Both the position numbers and the translations under genes were made by a program. Below, piece after piece: positions 56,080 through 64,000 of a DNA stretch of 64,000 nt. The notes below the pieces were generated by a model. The model was given only the letters and a program-made list of their open reading frames with translations, searched no databases and had not been told where the DNA came from. Each line of letters begins with the position of its first letter. Positions within the stretch are counted from its first letter, which is position 1. This DNA is from Bacteroides caecimuris. GTDB taxonomy: Bacteria; Bacteroidota; Bacteroidia; Bacteroidales; Bacteroidaceae. The stretch is taken from NCBI RefSeq assembly GCF_001688725.2, contig NZ_CP015401.2, positions 4,472,001 to 4,536,000 on the forward strand, read 5' to 3'.

Positions 56080-58482
56080 TTATTTTTTAGCGTATAATCC
56101 GGTTTTTTGTAACAGCCGCTTGTATTCTTTCAGGTTGAAAGGTGCCTTGCCGTATAGGTAATGATTCATGAATTTCTGATTACCGATCTGGTATTGGATC
56201 AGATAGATTCCTTGACCGCTTTCTTCCGGTAGTGAGGCTATTCTGACCTTTTGATTGGCTGGAATACGGAAAGTGCTCTCATAGATTTTACGTCCCGAGG
56301 ATGCATCTGTTACCGTTACATTACCACTTTGTACGTTGCGTGTGTCATTCGTTCCTATCAGTGGGTAATTTCCGCCTTCTGCATCATTGATTAGTACACA
56401 AACATCCTGTTGAACATTCTTGATGAAATAATATGCCATCTTCTTTGAATTGTAGTAGTCAACAATCGCATCAGAGATCACTGGCCATCCATCCCGCAGG
56501 TTCCACCAGACAATACCAGTCTTGTCGTCAAACTTCTTTCCACGCCACATTTCTATGAAATATTTCATAGCTTCTGCCTGTACGGATTGAGAAGCGAATA
56601 TAAAATCATCCAGTTTGGAGGGAACTTCACCAAAAAGTAAACGTACCTGATTAATCATAAGATTATTGCGATCGAATGTCTTTCCCCATTCTGGGAATCT
56701 ACGAACAGATTTGGTAACCCATTCATCATTCCATTCATGATTTTTTGTCCAGGGATATACGGCATCTTTTGTCATCATTTTCTGGAGACTTTCTAAATTA
56801 GGGCAGCCGTGATAGCCGATTTCACTGACAAAGCAGCAGGTAGCATCCGTATAGAATTTGTCTTTGTAATATCCTCTGGGACCCCATAAATGGTTTTCTG
56901 GTAAATATTGGTCAGCACTTCCTCTTTCATATACCGCTTGGCTGTAGTAAGGAGAGCTGGGAAGATAAGGGCGAGTAGGGTCAAACTCATAAATAACTGC
57001 CGGGAGGACCTTGCGGCTAACTACATCCTGATTTGGATTAATATTAAATGGTTGCAAAGACCAGCGCAGTGCACAATCGTCTTCATTATTTCCTGACCAT
57101 AAAACGAGTGATGGATGATTGCGTAACTTGCATACAACGGAAATGGCCTCTTCTTCCAATGCTTGTGTAAATGAGCTGCGTTGAGGATAGAAAGTGCATC
57201 CCATCGTAAAATCCTGCCATACCATAATGCCGTTTTCATCGCATAAATTAAAGAAATGATGATCTTCATACACGTTGCCACCCCAACAACGTATCATATT
57301 GCAGTTTAATTCTACAGCCATGCGGATAGATTCGTCTACGAAAGAATGATCCCGGCTATGGAGTGCATCCATGGGTACCCAATTGGTTCCGTGAATAAAA
57401 ATAGGTTCTCCATTGACTATGAAACAGAACTTACCCGGATGATCCGGTGGGAGGTTGATGTCTGTAATGTCTAGTTGAATCGTGCGGAGGCCTACCCGTT
57501 TATTATCTGTTGATAAAATAGTGCCGTCAGAATCTACTAACTCTACTTTTGCATCATATAAAGCCGGTTCTCCATATCCTCTTGGCCACCATAAATCAGC
57601 ATTCTTGATTTCCATTATATATCGGAATGCTGGGGAAACGACAACAGAGCTTCCTTTATATATTTCTTTCCCATGGCGACTTAATGTATATACGGCTTTC
57701 ACTTTGTCGAACTTTTCGAAAGGTAGTTTTACTTGTACATCAGTATACAAACGTACATTTCTGGTAGCAGTGTCTACATTGGCGACCATATAGTGAACAT
57801 CTGTGAGACGTGCCGGATTCAATACGCGTAATTCTACATCTCTCCACAAACCTGCACTGACTAATCGTGGCAGAATGTCCCATCCATAGGTGTGCGGAGC
57901 TTTTCTGATGAATACGGATTCTTCAGACGGGAAGTTTCCAATACTGAATGTCCCTAACAGATGTTTTTGTCCTTCAATAACAGATGAACGGAGTATCACT
58001 TGGAGTTGATTGCTTTCTCCTGCTTTTATTTCTTTAGTTACATCAAAAGCATGTTCAATCATCATATTTTCTGCTTTGCCAATGTGCTTTCCATTCAGCC
58101 ATATATCGGCCAGACAGTCTATTCCGGCAAAGAAGAGTTGATATTGTTGTCCTGGTTTTAGTTGTGGCGCTACGAATGATTTGGAATAACACCATTGATA
58201 GCCTTCCCATTTGCGTAATTCATTTACATTACTGCCAATCATCGGATCTTTAATTAAGTTGGCAGCCATTAGGTCTAGTTCTACATTACCGGGGACTTGG
58301 GCTGATAGATGTTTCACTTCAGCTAGTTGCATGTCCTTGGGCGAAGTTATAGGTTCTTCAGGTTGCATCCAATAAGAGAGTTCCCATGTTCCATTTAAGG
58401 AGATGGAACTACCGGAATCGGCAAAAACACCACTTGTACAAGTGAGAAATATCAAAAATAGCAGTGTACTGATTTTATTCAT
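56080..58482 (-). CDS. GH2 beta-mannosidase-like glycoside hydrolase
   Basis: The 800-residue exported enzyme has a signal peptide ending near GVFADS. The N-terminal sugar-binding domain contains WELSYWMQPEEP, QVPGNVELDLMAANLI and WYS-type segments. The barrel includes GTNWVPMDAL, CNMIRCWGGNVYEDHHFF, the acid/base Glu in LWSGNNEDD and the nucleophile Glu in CFVSEIGYHG. The GNNE and VPGNV features favour beta-mannosidase over beta-galactosidase in this family. The start at 58482 is chosen as it begins the signal peptide. TTACTTTG at 58510-58517 (minus strand) is a one-mismatch -7 box and could be a secondary promoter. Confidence 0.87.
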   Translation of the reverse strand: MNKISTLLFLIFLTCTSGVFADSGSSISLNGTWELSYWMQPEEPITSPKDMQLAEVKHLSAQVPGNVELDLMAANLIKDPMIGSNVNELRKWEGYQWCYSKSFVAPQLKPGQQYQLFFAGIDCLADIWLNGKHIGKAENMMIEHAFDVTKEIKAGESNQLQVILRSSVIEGQKHLLGTFSIGNFPSEESVFIRKAPHTYGWDILPRLVSAGLWRDVELRVLNPARLTDVHYMVANVDTATRNVRLYTDVQVKLPFEKFDKVKAVYTLSRHGKEIYKGSSVVVSPAFRYIMEIKNADLWWPRGYGEPALYDAKVELVDSDGTILSTDNKRVGLRTIQLDITDINLPPDHPGKFCFIVNGEPIFIHGTNWVPMDALHSRDHSFVDESIRMAVELNCNMIRCWGGNVYEDHHFFNLCDENGIMVWQDFTMGCTFYPQRSSFTQALEEEAISVVCKLRNHPSLVLWSGNNEDDCALRWSLQPFNINPNQDVVSRKVLPAVIYEFDPTRPYLPSSPYYSQAVYERGSADQYLPENHLWGPRGYYKDKFYTDATCCFVSEIGYHGCPNLESLQKMMTKDAVYPWTKNHEWNDEWVTKSVRRFPEWGKTFDRNNLMINQVRLLFGEVPSKLDDFIFASQSVQAEAMKYFIEMWRGKKFDDKTGIVWWNLRDGWPVISDAIVDYYNSKKMAYYFIKNVQQDVCVLINDAEGGNYPLIGTNDTRNVQSGNVTVTDASSGRKIYESTFRIPANQKVRIASLPEESGQGIYLIQYQIGNQKFMNHYLYGKAPFNLKEYKRLLQKTGLYAKK

Positions 58483-58604
58483 TGTTAATAGATTTGATTG
58501 ATGGTGTGACAAAGTAACTAGTGTTATATTTTTATAGTATTACATAACGGTCTCATTTTTGCTTCTTTATATACCTCTATTAAACCTCCTTTCTTTTGTT
58601 TCAA

Positions 58605-61241
58605 TTAAAATGTGAGTTGATGTTTTCCTGACCTTAAATCTATCTTTTTACCATTATATTCTACTGTTGCATTCGTATTGACTGGGATCGTGACTTTGAG
58701 AATCACTTGTTCTCCTTTACGTTCCCATTCAGAACGAATGATTCCGTTTACAGATTTATATTCTGCTTTTACCCAGTCAAGACCTTTTACGAAATGAGGT
58801 TGGATAAGAATATGTTTGAATCCGGGTTTCTGTTCATCATAATTAATGCCTGCCAATATATTGTACATCCATGCATTAATGTCTCCAAGAAACATGTGAT
58901 TTACGGAGGCATCTCTAAATTCAGGTGAAAGTATCCATGTTTCTGCTAGTGTAGTGAAACCTTGTTTTATCCAATTGCCCCAAGATGGAGCTTCTTCTTG
59001 TGCGGCCATCTGATATGCCAAGTCAGCATATCCATATTTGGAAAGCATCCGCAGGACTGTTTTACTGCCTAAAACTCCAAAATCGAGCAGGTTTTTATTG
59101 GCTTTTATCATCGTAGAAAGATTATCTGCAACCTGCTGTTCGTATTCTTTAGGAACGATTCCAAGGTATAAGGCAACTCCTTGTGCTGCTTGCGAACCAT
59201 TGGCATAAATAGCTTTGGATGTGTCGAAGTATTTGTGATTGATAAGCAATTTCAATTCTTCTGCTTTCTTAGCATAACTACTACCATCTTTTCCAATGAG
59301 TTCTGCAAATTTAGCCATATACAGATTGTCTAAATAATAATAGCAGGTAGTGGTGAATTCTGTAGGGGTTTGTGTTTTATGGAATACCCAGTCACCAATT
59401 CCGTAAGTTACGGTTCCTTCCGCGTCCTCGCGTCCTGCGAGGTAGGCAAGGTATTTGGTGCATACAGGCCATAGTTTTTCGATGCTTCTTGTATCTCCAT
59501 AGTAGTGGTAAATTGCCATTGGCACGATAAACATGGCAGCATCCCATACAGGACCTATCCAGTCATCATAGCCCCATCCGGAACTAGGAATGATTCCCGA
59601 TATACGTCCTTCTTCATTTTGATTATCAATCATATCATCCAGCCATTTTTCATAGAAAGTAATACCATCGAAGTTTAATAATCCTAAATCCATTGTTATG
59701 TGTGCATCGGCAGTCCATCCATTTTTCTCTCGTTGGGGACAGTCAGTCGGGATACTCATCAGATTTGATAAGTATGATTGATTAGCAGCTTTCCATATTT
59801 TATTTAATAGTTCATTTGAACAACAGAATTTACCAACAGGAGGAACAGCCGTATGTATGAATTGAGCGGTTAAGCTCTCTTTAGTAAGTTTTACAGGACG
59901 ATCTGAACGAACTTCTACATATTGAAATCCATGATATGTAAAATCTGGAGTGAATGTACCTTGTTTTCCGTCCAATATATAAGTGTCTGTTTGAAAAGCG
60001 AGGCCAGGTAATGGTTTGTAGTAAATATCTAAGTTGCGCATTTCCAAGCGTCCGTTATCTTTTAGCAATTCGCCGTGTTGCATACTGACTTTAGTGCCTT
60101 TCTTGCCATTGATAGAAAGAGTACAGACCCCTGACATATTAACTCCAAAATCGTATACATAGACTGTATCACCAAAAGAACGCATATTGATTGGAGTGAT
60201 AAATTGTTCCGTTTCAATAGCAGGCATGTTTTGTGATACTAGTAGGGGAGAAGGGGCAGCCACCTGAATTGCATTTGTCCATTTAGAGTCATCAAAACCC
60301 GGTTTGTCCCATCCGGCAATTGCAAGACATGCATCATAGGTATCACCACTATAAATATTGTTTTGTATATAAGGACCGGTACTCGTTTTCCAAGTAGAAT
60401 CTGAATGGATGGTTTGCTTTTCTCCATTTTTATATAATATCTCCATTTCGCAGATCATTCTTGGGCGGTTACGCCAGCGAGCTTGCTCATAGCTCCATGT
60501 TGCTACAGGGGCCGATTCGTTGTAGAATCCGTTCCCAAGTATTGCAGATAGTACGTTCTCTCCTTTGAGCAGTTGTGAAGTGACGTCGTATGTGTTATAC
60601 AGATTTCTTTTATCATAATGAGTAAAACCCGGATTGAGATGTGATGATGTTATTGATTTACCATTTAATGTCATTTTATAATATGCAGCGGCACTTACAT
60701 ATAATCTTGCTTGTTGTATATCATCTTGAGCGATAAACGACTTGCGCAACATGGGCGCTGACGTATAATCTTTATCATGATTATCAGTAATCCATACTCC
60801 TGTCCAGTCACTTTGGTTGAATTGAGCTGTTTCAAAACTGGATATAGGAGAGATAATCTTATGTTCCTTTGTTTTATCCCATGCTATTACTTGCCAGTAA
60901 TAACGAGTTCTGGATTTCAATTTTTCTGATCCTTGATAGGTCGCATGAGGAGTGTCAGAGTAAATAGTGTCAGATTGCCAGCTATTATCGGATGAGTTTC
61001 TCAAATCTTGTTCCCGGGTGGCGATATATAGCTGATAGCTGTCTTGAGAAAACTCTGTTGCATCTTCATTATTGGTTGTGTAATTCCAAGTAAAACGCGG
61101 TGCTGGTGAATCAATGCCAATTGGAGAAATTTGATATTCACATCGCATATTTTCAATATCAATGTTGTTACTGCTGCATGCCCATACTAGAAGTCCTAAT
61201 AGAGCCAGCATGTATTTTTCATTTTTAATTTGGAACTTCAT
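58605..61241 (-). CDS. GH78 alpha-L-rhamnosidase
   Basis: The 878-residue lipoprotein (LLVWACSSNN, Cys22) removes terminal alpha-L-rhamnose by inversion. The N-terminus CEYQISPIGIDSPAPRFTW is typical of GH78. Beta domains of about 440 residues (TGVWITDN, LYVSAAAYYKMTLNG) are followed by the alpha/alpha barrel with PTDCPQREKNGWTADAHITM, which contains the general-acid Glu, then a C-terminal beta sandwich. It is the first structural gene of the large operon. The best operator-like palindrome lies about 80 bp upstream of its ATG. Confidence 0.93.
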   Translation of the reverse strand: MKFQIKNEKYMLALLGLLVWACSSNNIDIENMRCEYQISPIGIDSPAPRFTWNYTTNNEDATEFSQDSYQLYIATREQDLRNSSDNSWQSDTIYSDTPHATYQGSEKLKSRTRYYWQVIAWDKTKEHKIISPISSFETAQFNQSDWTGVWITDNHDKDYTSAPMLRKSFIAQDDIQQARLYVSAAAYYKMTLNGKSITSSHLNPGFTHYDKRNLYNTYDVTSQLLKGENVLSAILGNGFYNESAPVATWSYEQARWRNRPRMICEMEILYKNGEKQTIHSDSTWKTSTGPYIQNNIYSGDTYDACLAIAGWDKPGFDDSKWTNAIQVAAPSPLLVSQNMPAIETEQFITPINMRSFGDTVYVYDFGVNMSGVCTLSINGKKGTKVSMQHGELLKDNGRLEMRNLDIYYKPLPGLAFQTDTYILDGKQGTFTPDFTYHGFQYVEVRSDRPVKLTKESLTAQFIHTAVPPVGKFCCSNELLNKIWKAANQSYLSNLMSIPTDCPQREKNGWTADAHITMDLGLLNFDGITFYEKWLDDMIDNQNEEGRISGIIPSSGWGYDDWIGPVWDAAMFIVPMAIYHYYGDTRSIEKLWPVCTKYLAYLAGREDAEGTVTYGIGDWVFHKTQTPTEFTTTCYYYLDNLYMAKFAELIGKDGSSYAKKAEELKLLINHKYFDTSKAIYANGSQAAQGVALYLGIVPKEYEQQVADNLSTMIKANKNLLDFGVLGSKTVLRMLSKYGYADLAYQMAAQEEAPSWGNWIKQGFTTLAETWILSPEFRDASVNHMFLGDINAWMYNILAGINYDEQKPGFKHILIQPHFVKGLDWVKAEYKSVNGIIRSEWERKGEQVILKVTIPVNTNATVEYNGKKIDLRSGKHQLTF

Positions 61242-61322
61242 AATTCTGTATCTTTATGTTAATAATTAGAGGGCTATTTTCTTTATTGTTACATTTGTTA
61301 ATTTGATATCATTATTTATTTT

Positions 61323-61340
61323 CACTAAACCGGTTAAGTG
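61323..61340. promoter_or_regulatory. LacI-type operator upstream of the GH78-led operon
   Basis: CACTAAACCGGTTAAGTG is an 18-bp palindrome with a central CG and only one mismatched pair, the usual shape of a LacI/GalR-family operator. It lies between the lacI-type gene stop (61367) and the GH78 start (61241). Matching sites occur at 62389 and 55103. Confidence 0.75.
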
Positions 61341-61366
61341 ATTGAAGAAAAAATGTAAAATCATGA

Positions 61367-62377
61367 CTAGGGTAATGAACATGGCAGGACAAGTGTTTCT
61401 ACTTCTCTTTTTTCGGTCGAATTTTCCAAGCGATATTTGATATCGCCAAGTAGAATCCTTACGGCATTCTTACCGATCTCTTCTATTGGCATTCTTGCGA
61501 TGTTCATATTAGGTGCTAAGACACGGAATGCTGATACTCCATGAATACAAGCCAATTCATATCCTTTATTTATATTGATTCCTTTTTCATAAAAGTAACG
61601 GAATGCTTCTAGAGCCAAAATATGGGTTGTGAAGAAGAACCCATCTACATCAGGTACTTTGCTGAATATTTGATCAAGAGTCTTGAAAACATTCTTCTCA
61701 TAATCAACAAAGGTCACCTCTCCATATAGATCAGGATCAACGGGTAGGTTGGCTTCAATTAAAGCTCTTGCATACCCTTCTCGTCTCATATTCATTGTGC
61801 GGAGATGAGGATTCGTGGTAATAATAGCTATTTTAGATGAACCGTTATTGATCATTTTCTTTACTAACTCGTAGCTACTGCCTTCATTGTCAATAATGAT
61901 GTAGTTTGTCTGCATCTCAGGAAAGTAGCGGTCAAATAAGACTAATGGATAGCCTTCTTTGACTAGATTCTGTATTTCAATTTTAGAAACTTTTGTGGGG
62001 GCTACTATAATTCCATCCACCTGTTTCGCTTTGAATAACCGGATCATTCTGTTTTCTCTTTCTATTTCAGATTCAGAGCTACAAATCATTAATGAATAGC
62101 CTTGTGTTTCCGCTTCCTTTTCTATAGAACGGGCAACTTTGGAGTAAAAAGAGTCTGTAATATCCGGTATGATTAATCCGATTGTGCCTGATATACCCGT
62201 ATTTAGGCTTCTGGCTAATAAATTAGGCTGGTAATTCAACTGTTTGGCGCATTGAAAGACTTTTTCTTGTGTAGCAAGACTAATACCTTTTTCATCCCCC
62301 TTACCAGAAAGTACCCAAGAGATTGTTGTCTTGGATAATTTTAAGGTTTCTGCTATGTCTTTAAGGGATGTTTTCAT
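61367..62377 (-). CDS. LacI/GalR-family transcriptional regulator
   Basis: The 336-residue regulator has the N-terminal helix-turn-helix (SLKDIAETLKLSKTTISWVLSG) and hinge (NYQPNLLARSL), with the periplasmic-binding-protein-like effector domain following (IGLIIPDITDSFYSKVARSI; DGIIVAPT). It lies 125 bp upstream of GH78, the first gene of the large PUL. It probably represses that operon and, through a second site just before its own ATG, itself. LacI-type control is less common than HTCS or sigma/anti-sigma control for Bacteroides PULs. The effector is presumably a mono- or disaccharide of the target glycan. Confidence 0.93.
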   Translation of the reverse strand: MKTSLKDIAETLKLSKTTISWVLSGKGDEKGISLATQEKVFQCAKQLNYQPNLLARSLNTGISGTIGLIIPDITDSFYSKVARSIEKEAETQGYSLMICSSESEIERENRMIRLFKAKQVDGIIVAPTKVSKIEIQNLVKEGYPLVLFDRYFPEMQTNYIIIDNEGSSYELVKKMINNGSSKIAIITTNPHLRTMNMRREGYARALIEANLPVDPDLYGEVTFVDYEKNVFKTLDQIFSKVPDVDGFFFTTHILALEAFRYFYEKGININKGYELACIHGVSAFRVLAPNMNIARMPIEEIGKNAVRILLGDIKYRLENSTEKREVETLVLPCSLP

Positions 62378-62388
62378 AAACAGTATCT

Positions 62389-62406
62389 ATTTAATCGGTT
62401 AAGTGA
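62389..62406. promoter_or_regulatory. LacI-type operator upstream of the regulator gene
   Basis: TATTTAATCGGTTAAGTG shares 14 of 18 positions with the palindrome at 61323-61340, including all of CGGTTAAGTG. It lies 12 bp upstream of the regulator ATG, which suggests autorepression. It may also affect the divergent CBM9-like gene. Confidence 0.6.
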
Positions 62407-62535
62407 TGGCAAATATATGAAAAAATATCTCATTATATAATAGTTGAGCAATATTTAACTAAATATTATTTTTTGATATAATAATTTGCAATTTAAAAAT
62501 AACATAGAAATAAGGTGTAAACCAAAGAAAGTAAC

Positions 62536-62543
62536 TATATTTG
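62536..62543 (+). promoter_or_regulatory. Bacteroides -7 promoter box for the CBM9-like gene
   Basis: TATATTTG matches TAnnTTTG, 22 bp upstream of the ATG at 62565. The upstream 100 bp is very AT-rich and no -33 is obvious. Confidence 0.55.
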
Positions 62544-62564
62544 TATCATTCAAACGAAAGATAT

Positions 62565-63206
62565 ATGAAAGTAAAGAAAATTAGTGCGGCTAACGTGGAG
62601 GCTTGTTCGCTTCCTAAACTATTCGATGAAGAAAAAATAGATTTTCAGTCGATTCAGTGTGTCAATTGGGCTGAATATCCTTACAAACCTAAAGTGAATT
62701 TTCGAATTGCTCACACACAGAACTCGATTTTGCTACATTTTAAAGTGAAAGAGGAGAGTGTACGTGCCAAGTATGGAAAAGATAACGGTTCTGTATGGAC
62801 TGACTCCTGCGTGGAATTCTTTTCCATACCTGCAGGTGACGGGATCTATTATAATATAGAATGCAATTGCATCGGAACTATTCTGGTGGGTGCCGGACCT
62901 GTGCGTAACAACCGCGAACATGCACCGAAAGAGGTGACTGCTCTTGTACAACGCTGGTCTAGTCTGGGTAATCAGCCTTTTGCTGAACGCATCGGTGAAA
63001 CGGACTGGGAAGTGGCCCTTATTATTCCGTATTCTGTGTTCTTTAAGCACCAGATTGATTCGCTCGACGGAAAGGAGATAAAAGCTAATTTCTATAAATG
63101 TGGCGATGAATTGCAGACCCCTCATTTCCTTTCATGGAATCCGATACAGATTGAACAGCCGGATTTCCACCGCCCTGATTTCTTCGGAACGTTGGAGTTT
63201 GAATAG
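62565..63206 (+). CDS. CBM9-like (carbohydrate-binding family 9-like) protein
   Basis: The 213-residue protein matches the CBM9/DOMON-like fold: VNFRIAHTQNSILLHFKVKE, GSVWTDSCVEFFSIP, YYNIECNCIGTILVG, then ETDWEVALIIPYSVFF and the terminal PDFHRPDFFGTLEFE. It has no signal peptide from the ATG at 62565, and a farther upstream ATG-free extension does not add one. Relatives in Bacteroides are often annotated as carbohydrate-binding proteins, but a cytosolic location makes extracellular glycan capture unlikely. It is divergent from the LacI regulator gene and is followed by a strong bidirectional terminator. Confidence 0.8.
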   Translation: MKVKKISAANVEACSLPKLFDEEKIDFQSIQCVNWAEYPYKPKVNFRIAHTQNSILLHFKVKEESVRAKYGKDNGSVWTDSCVEFFSIPAGDGIYYNIECNCIGTILVGAGPVRNNREHAPKEVTALVQRWSSLGNQPFAERIGETDWEVALIIPYSVFFKHQIDSLDGKEIKANFYKCGDELQTPHFLSWNPIQIEQPDFHRPDFFGTLEFE

Positions 63207-63235
63207 TGAATTGAATCTTTGAATTTGAATATAAA

Positions 63236-63273
63236 AAAGAAGGTTGATACTTGAAAAAGTATCAACCTTCTTT
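63236..63273. terminator. Bidirectional Rho-independent terminator
   Basis: A perfect 17-bp stem (AAAGAAGGTTGATACTT) closes a GAAA tetraloop between the convergent CBM9-like and lpxA genes. A-rich and T-rich flanks serve both strands. Confidence 0.9.
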
Positions 63274-63290
63274 ATATGGACTCACTTTGT

Positions 63291-64000
63291 TTATTTCACA
63301 ATCCCTCTTTCCGAGTTCTTCACGAAATTTACAATATTCTCGATCTCCTCACTCATAGGAACCTGATCGATGATCTTCTGTACAGCATCCTGAACGCTAA
63401 AATTACCCTGATAAATCAAACGGTATGCGTTGGCGATGTGACGGAGGACTCTTTCCGATGTATTGCGATGTTGCGAGAGAACCACAGCATTTACACCGTG
63501 ATATGCCACCGGATTTCCTGACATGATAACGTATGGAGGCACATCCTTAGATATACGGCATCCACTTTGTACCAGTGTCCAGCTACCTATATGACAATAT
63601 TGGTGTAAGGTGACATTGCCACTTAGGATAGCGCAATCATCTAACGTACATTCTCCTGCAATAGTGGTGCCAATACCTACCACACAGTTATTGTTAATTT
63701 GTACGTCATGGCAAAGATGTACTTTATCCATCAGGTAGTTCCCGTTTCCGATTTTGGTAGCATTGCCGGCAAATGTAGCGCGGCTGATTACTACATTCTC
63801 ACGAATATCGTTATTATCTCCGATAATCAAGCTGCTTTCTTCTCCAGTATAGTGGAAATCTTGCGGTTCCGCTCCGAGGACAGCATTCTGATGTACCTTG
63901 TTTCCTTTTCCCATTTTAGTACCTTGCAGGATACTAGCGTAAGACATGATGACGCAGTCATCCCCGATCTCTACATTCTTTTCAATGTAGGCAAAAGGCT
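63291..64000 (-). CDS. lpxA: Acyl-ACP--UDP-N-acetylglucosamine O-acyltransferase, 5' part outside window
   Basis: The frame is open to the right edge of the window, so the N-terminus is missing; about 236 codons are present. LpxA catalyses the first step of lipid A synthesis in the cytoplasm. The left-handed beta-helix hexapeptide repeats are clear (AFAYIEKNVEIGDDCVIMSY; NAVLGAEPQDFHY). VHLCHDVQINNNCVVG carries the catalytic His equivalent to E. coli His125. VPPYVIMSGNP and the C-terminal helical domain, with ANAYRLIYQGN and VKNSERGIVK, match E. coli LpxA. An internal Met at 63947 is not the start, since the repeat pattern continues upstream. Confidence 0.93.
   Translation of the reverse strand, partial: PFAYIEKNVEIGDDCVIMSYASILQGTKMGKGNKVHQNAVLGAEPQDFHYTGEESSLIIGDNNDIRENVVISRATFAGNATKIGNGNYLMDKVHLCHDVQINNNCVVGIGTTIAGECTLDDCAILSGNVTLHQYCHIGSWTLVQSGCRISKDVPPYVIMSGNPVAYHGVNAVVLSQHRNTSERVLRHIANAYRLIYQGNFSVQDAVQKIIDQVPMSEEIENIVNFVKNSERGIVK

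Overview
The window is chromosomal DNA from a gut Bacteroides close to the B. thetaiotaomicron/ovatus/xylanisolvens group. The evidence is three SusC/SusD pairs, a hybrid two-component regulator with fused AraC domain, TAnnTTTG-type promoter boxes, many lipoproteins, and families largely confined to Bacteroidales (DUF2851, DUF4348, DUF5017, WbqC). No tRNA, rRNA, CRISPR array or complete insertion sequence was seen. Species assignment is inference.

Layout. (1) 0-5.2 kb is housekeeping: dapB, an active signal peptidase I, a second signal peptidase paralog that has lost both catalytic residues, and a truncated WbqC-like gene, all on the minus strand, with a divergent DUF2851 gene. (2) 5.3-14 kb is accessory and AT-rich: a Rpn/PD-(D/E)XK protein, an orphan O-antigen-ligase-like membrane protein with TPRs, and a four-gene minus-strand operon of exported proteins of unknown role (transglutaminase-like lipoprotein, helical-repeat protein, HExxH lipoprotein, small exported protein). 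A DUF4348 lipoprotein follows on the plus strand. (3) 14-32 kb looks like a chondroitin/dermatan sulfate or hyaluronan utilization locus: PL8 lyase, porin, tRNA-dihydrouridine synthase, DUF5017 glycan-binding lipoprotein, SusD, SusC, a serine-type sulfatase and a hybrid two-component sensor. The order resembles the B. thetaiotaomicron chondroitin sulfate locus as I remember it. (4) 32-62.4 kb is a second, large polysaccharide utilization locus, probably one long minus-strand operon. It starts with GH78 and GH2 and runs through a ROK kinase, a GmhA-like isomerase, a clan GH-A hydrolase, an MFS permease, a GH36 enzyme, a GH36-GH-A fusion, an LRR lipoprotein, two SusC/SusD pairs and an endonuclease/exonuclease/phosphatase-fold lipoprotein. 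It ends in a broken acetyl xylan esterase gene. It appears to be controlled by a LacI-type repressor (61.4-62.4 kb) with up to three matching operator-like palindromes. (5) 62.5-64 kb holds a CBM9-like protein and the 3' part of lpxA.

How the genes work together. In locus 3 the sensor would detect lyase-released unsaturated disaccharides, SusC/D import glycan fragments and the sulfatase desulfates them. In locus 4 surface proteins bind and import an oligosaccharide carrying alpha-galactosyl, beta-mannosyl-like and rhamnosyl groups, exo-enzymes trim it in the periplasm, the MFS permease imports a released sugar, and the ROK kinase and SIS isomerase process it. The polysaccharide itself cannot be named from sequence.

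The most unusual signal is a set of three intergenic arrays (17.3, 28.2 and 52.8 kb). They have unrelated core sequences but the same pitch of about 22 bp and a palindromic design, and each lies just 3' of a gene. I do not recognise them as a described element.
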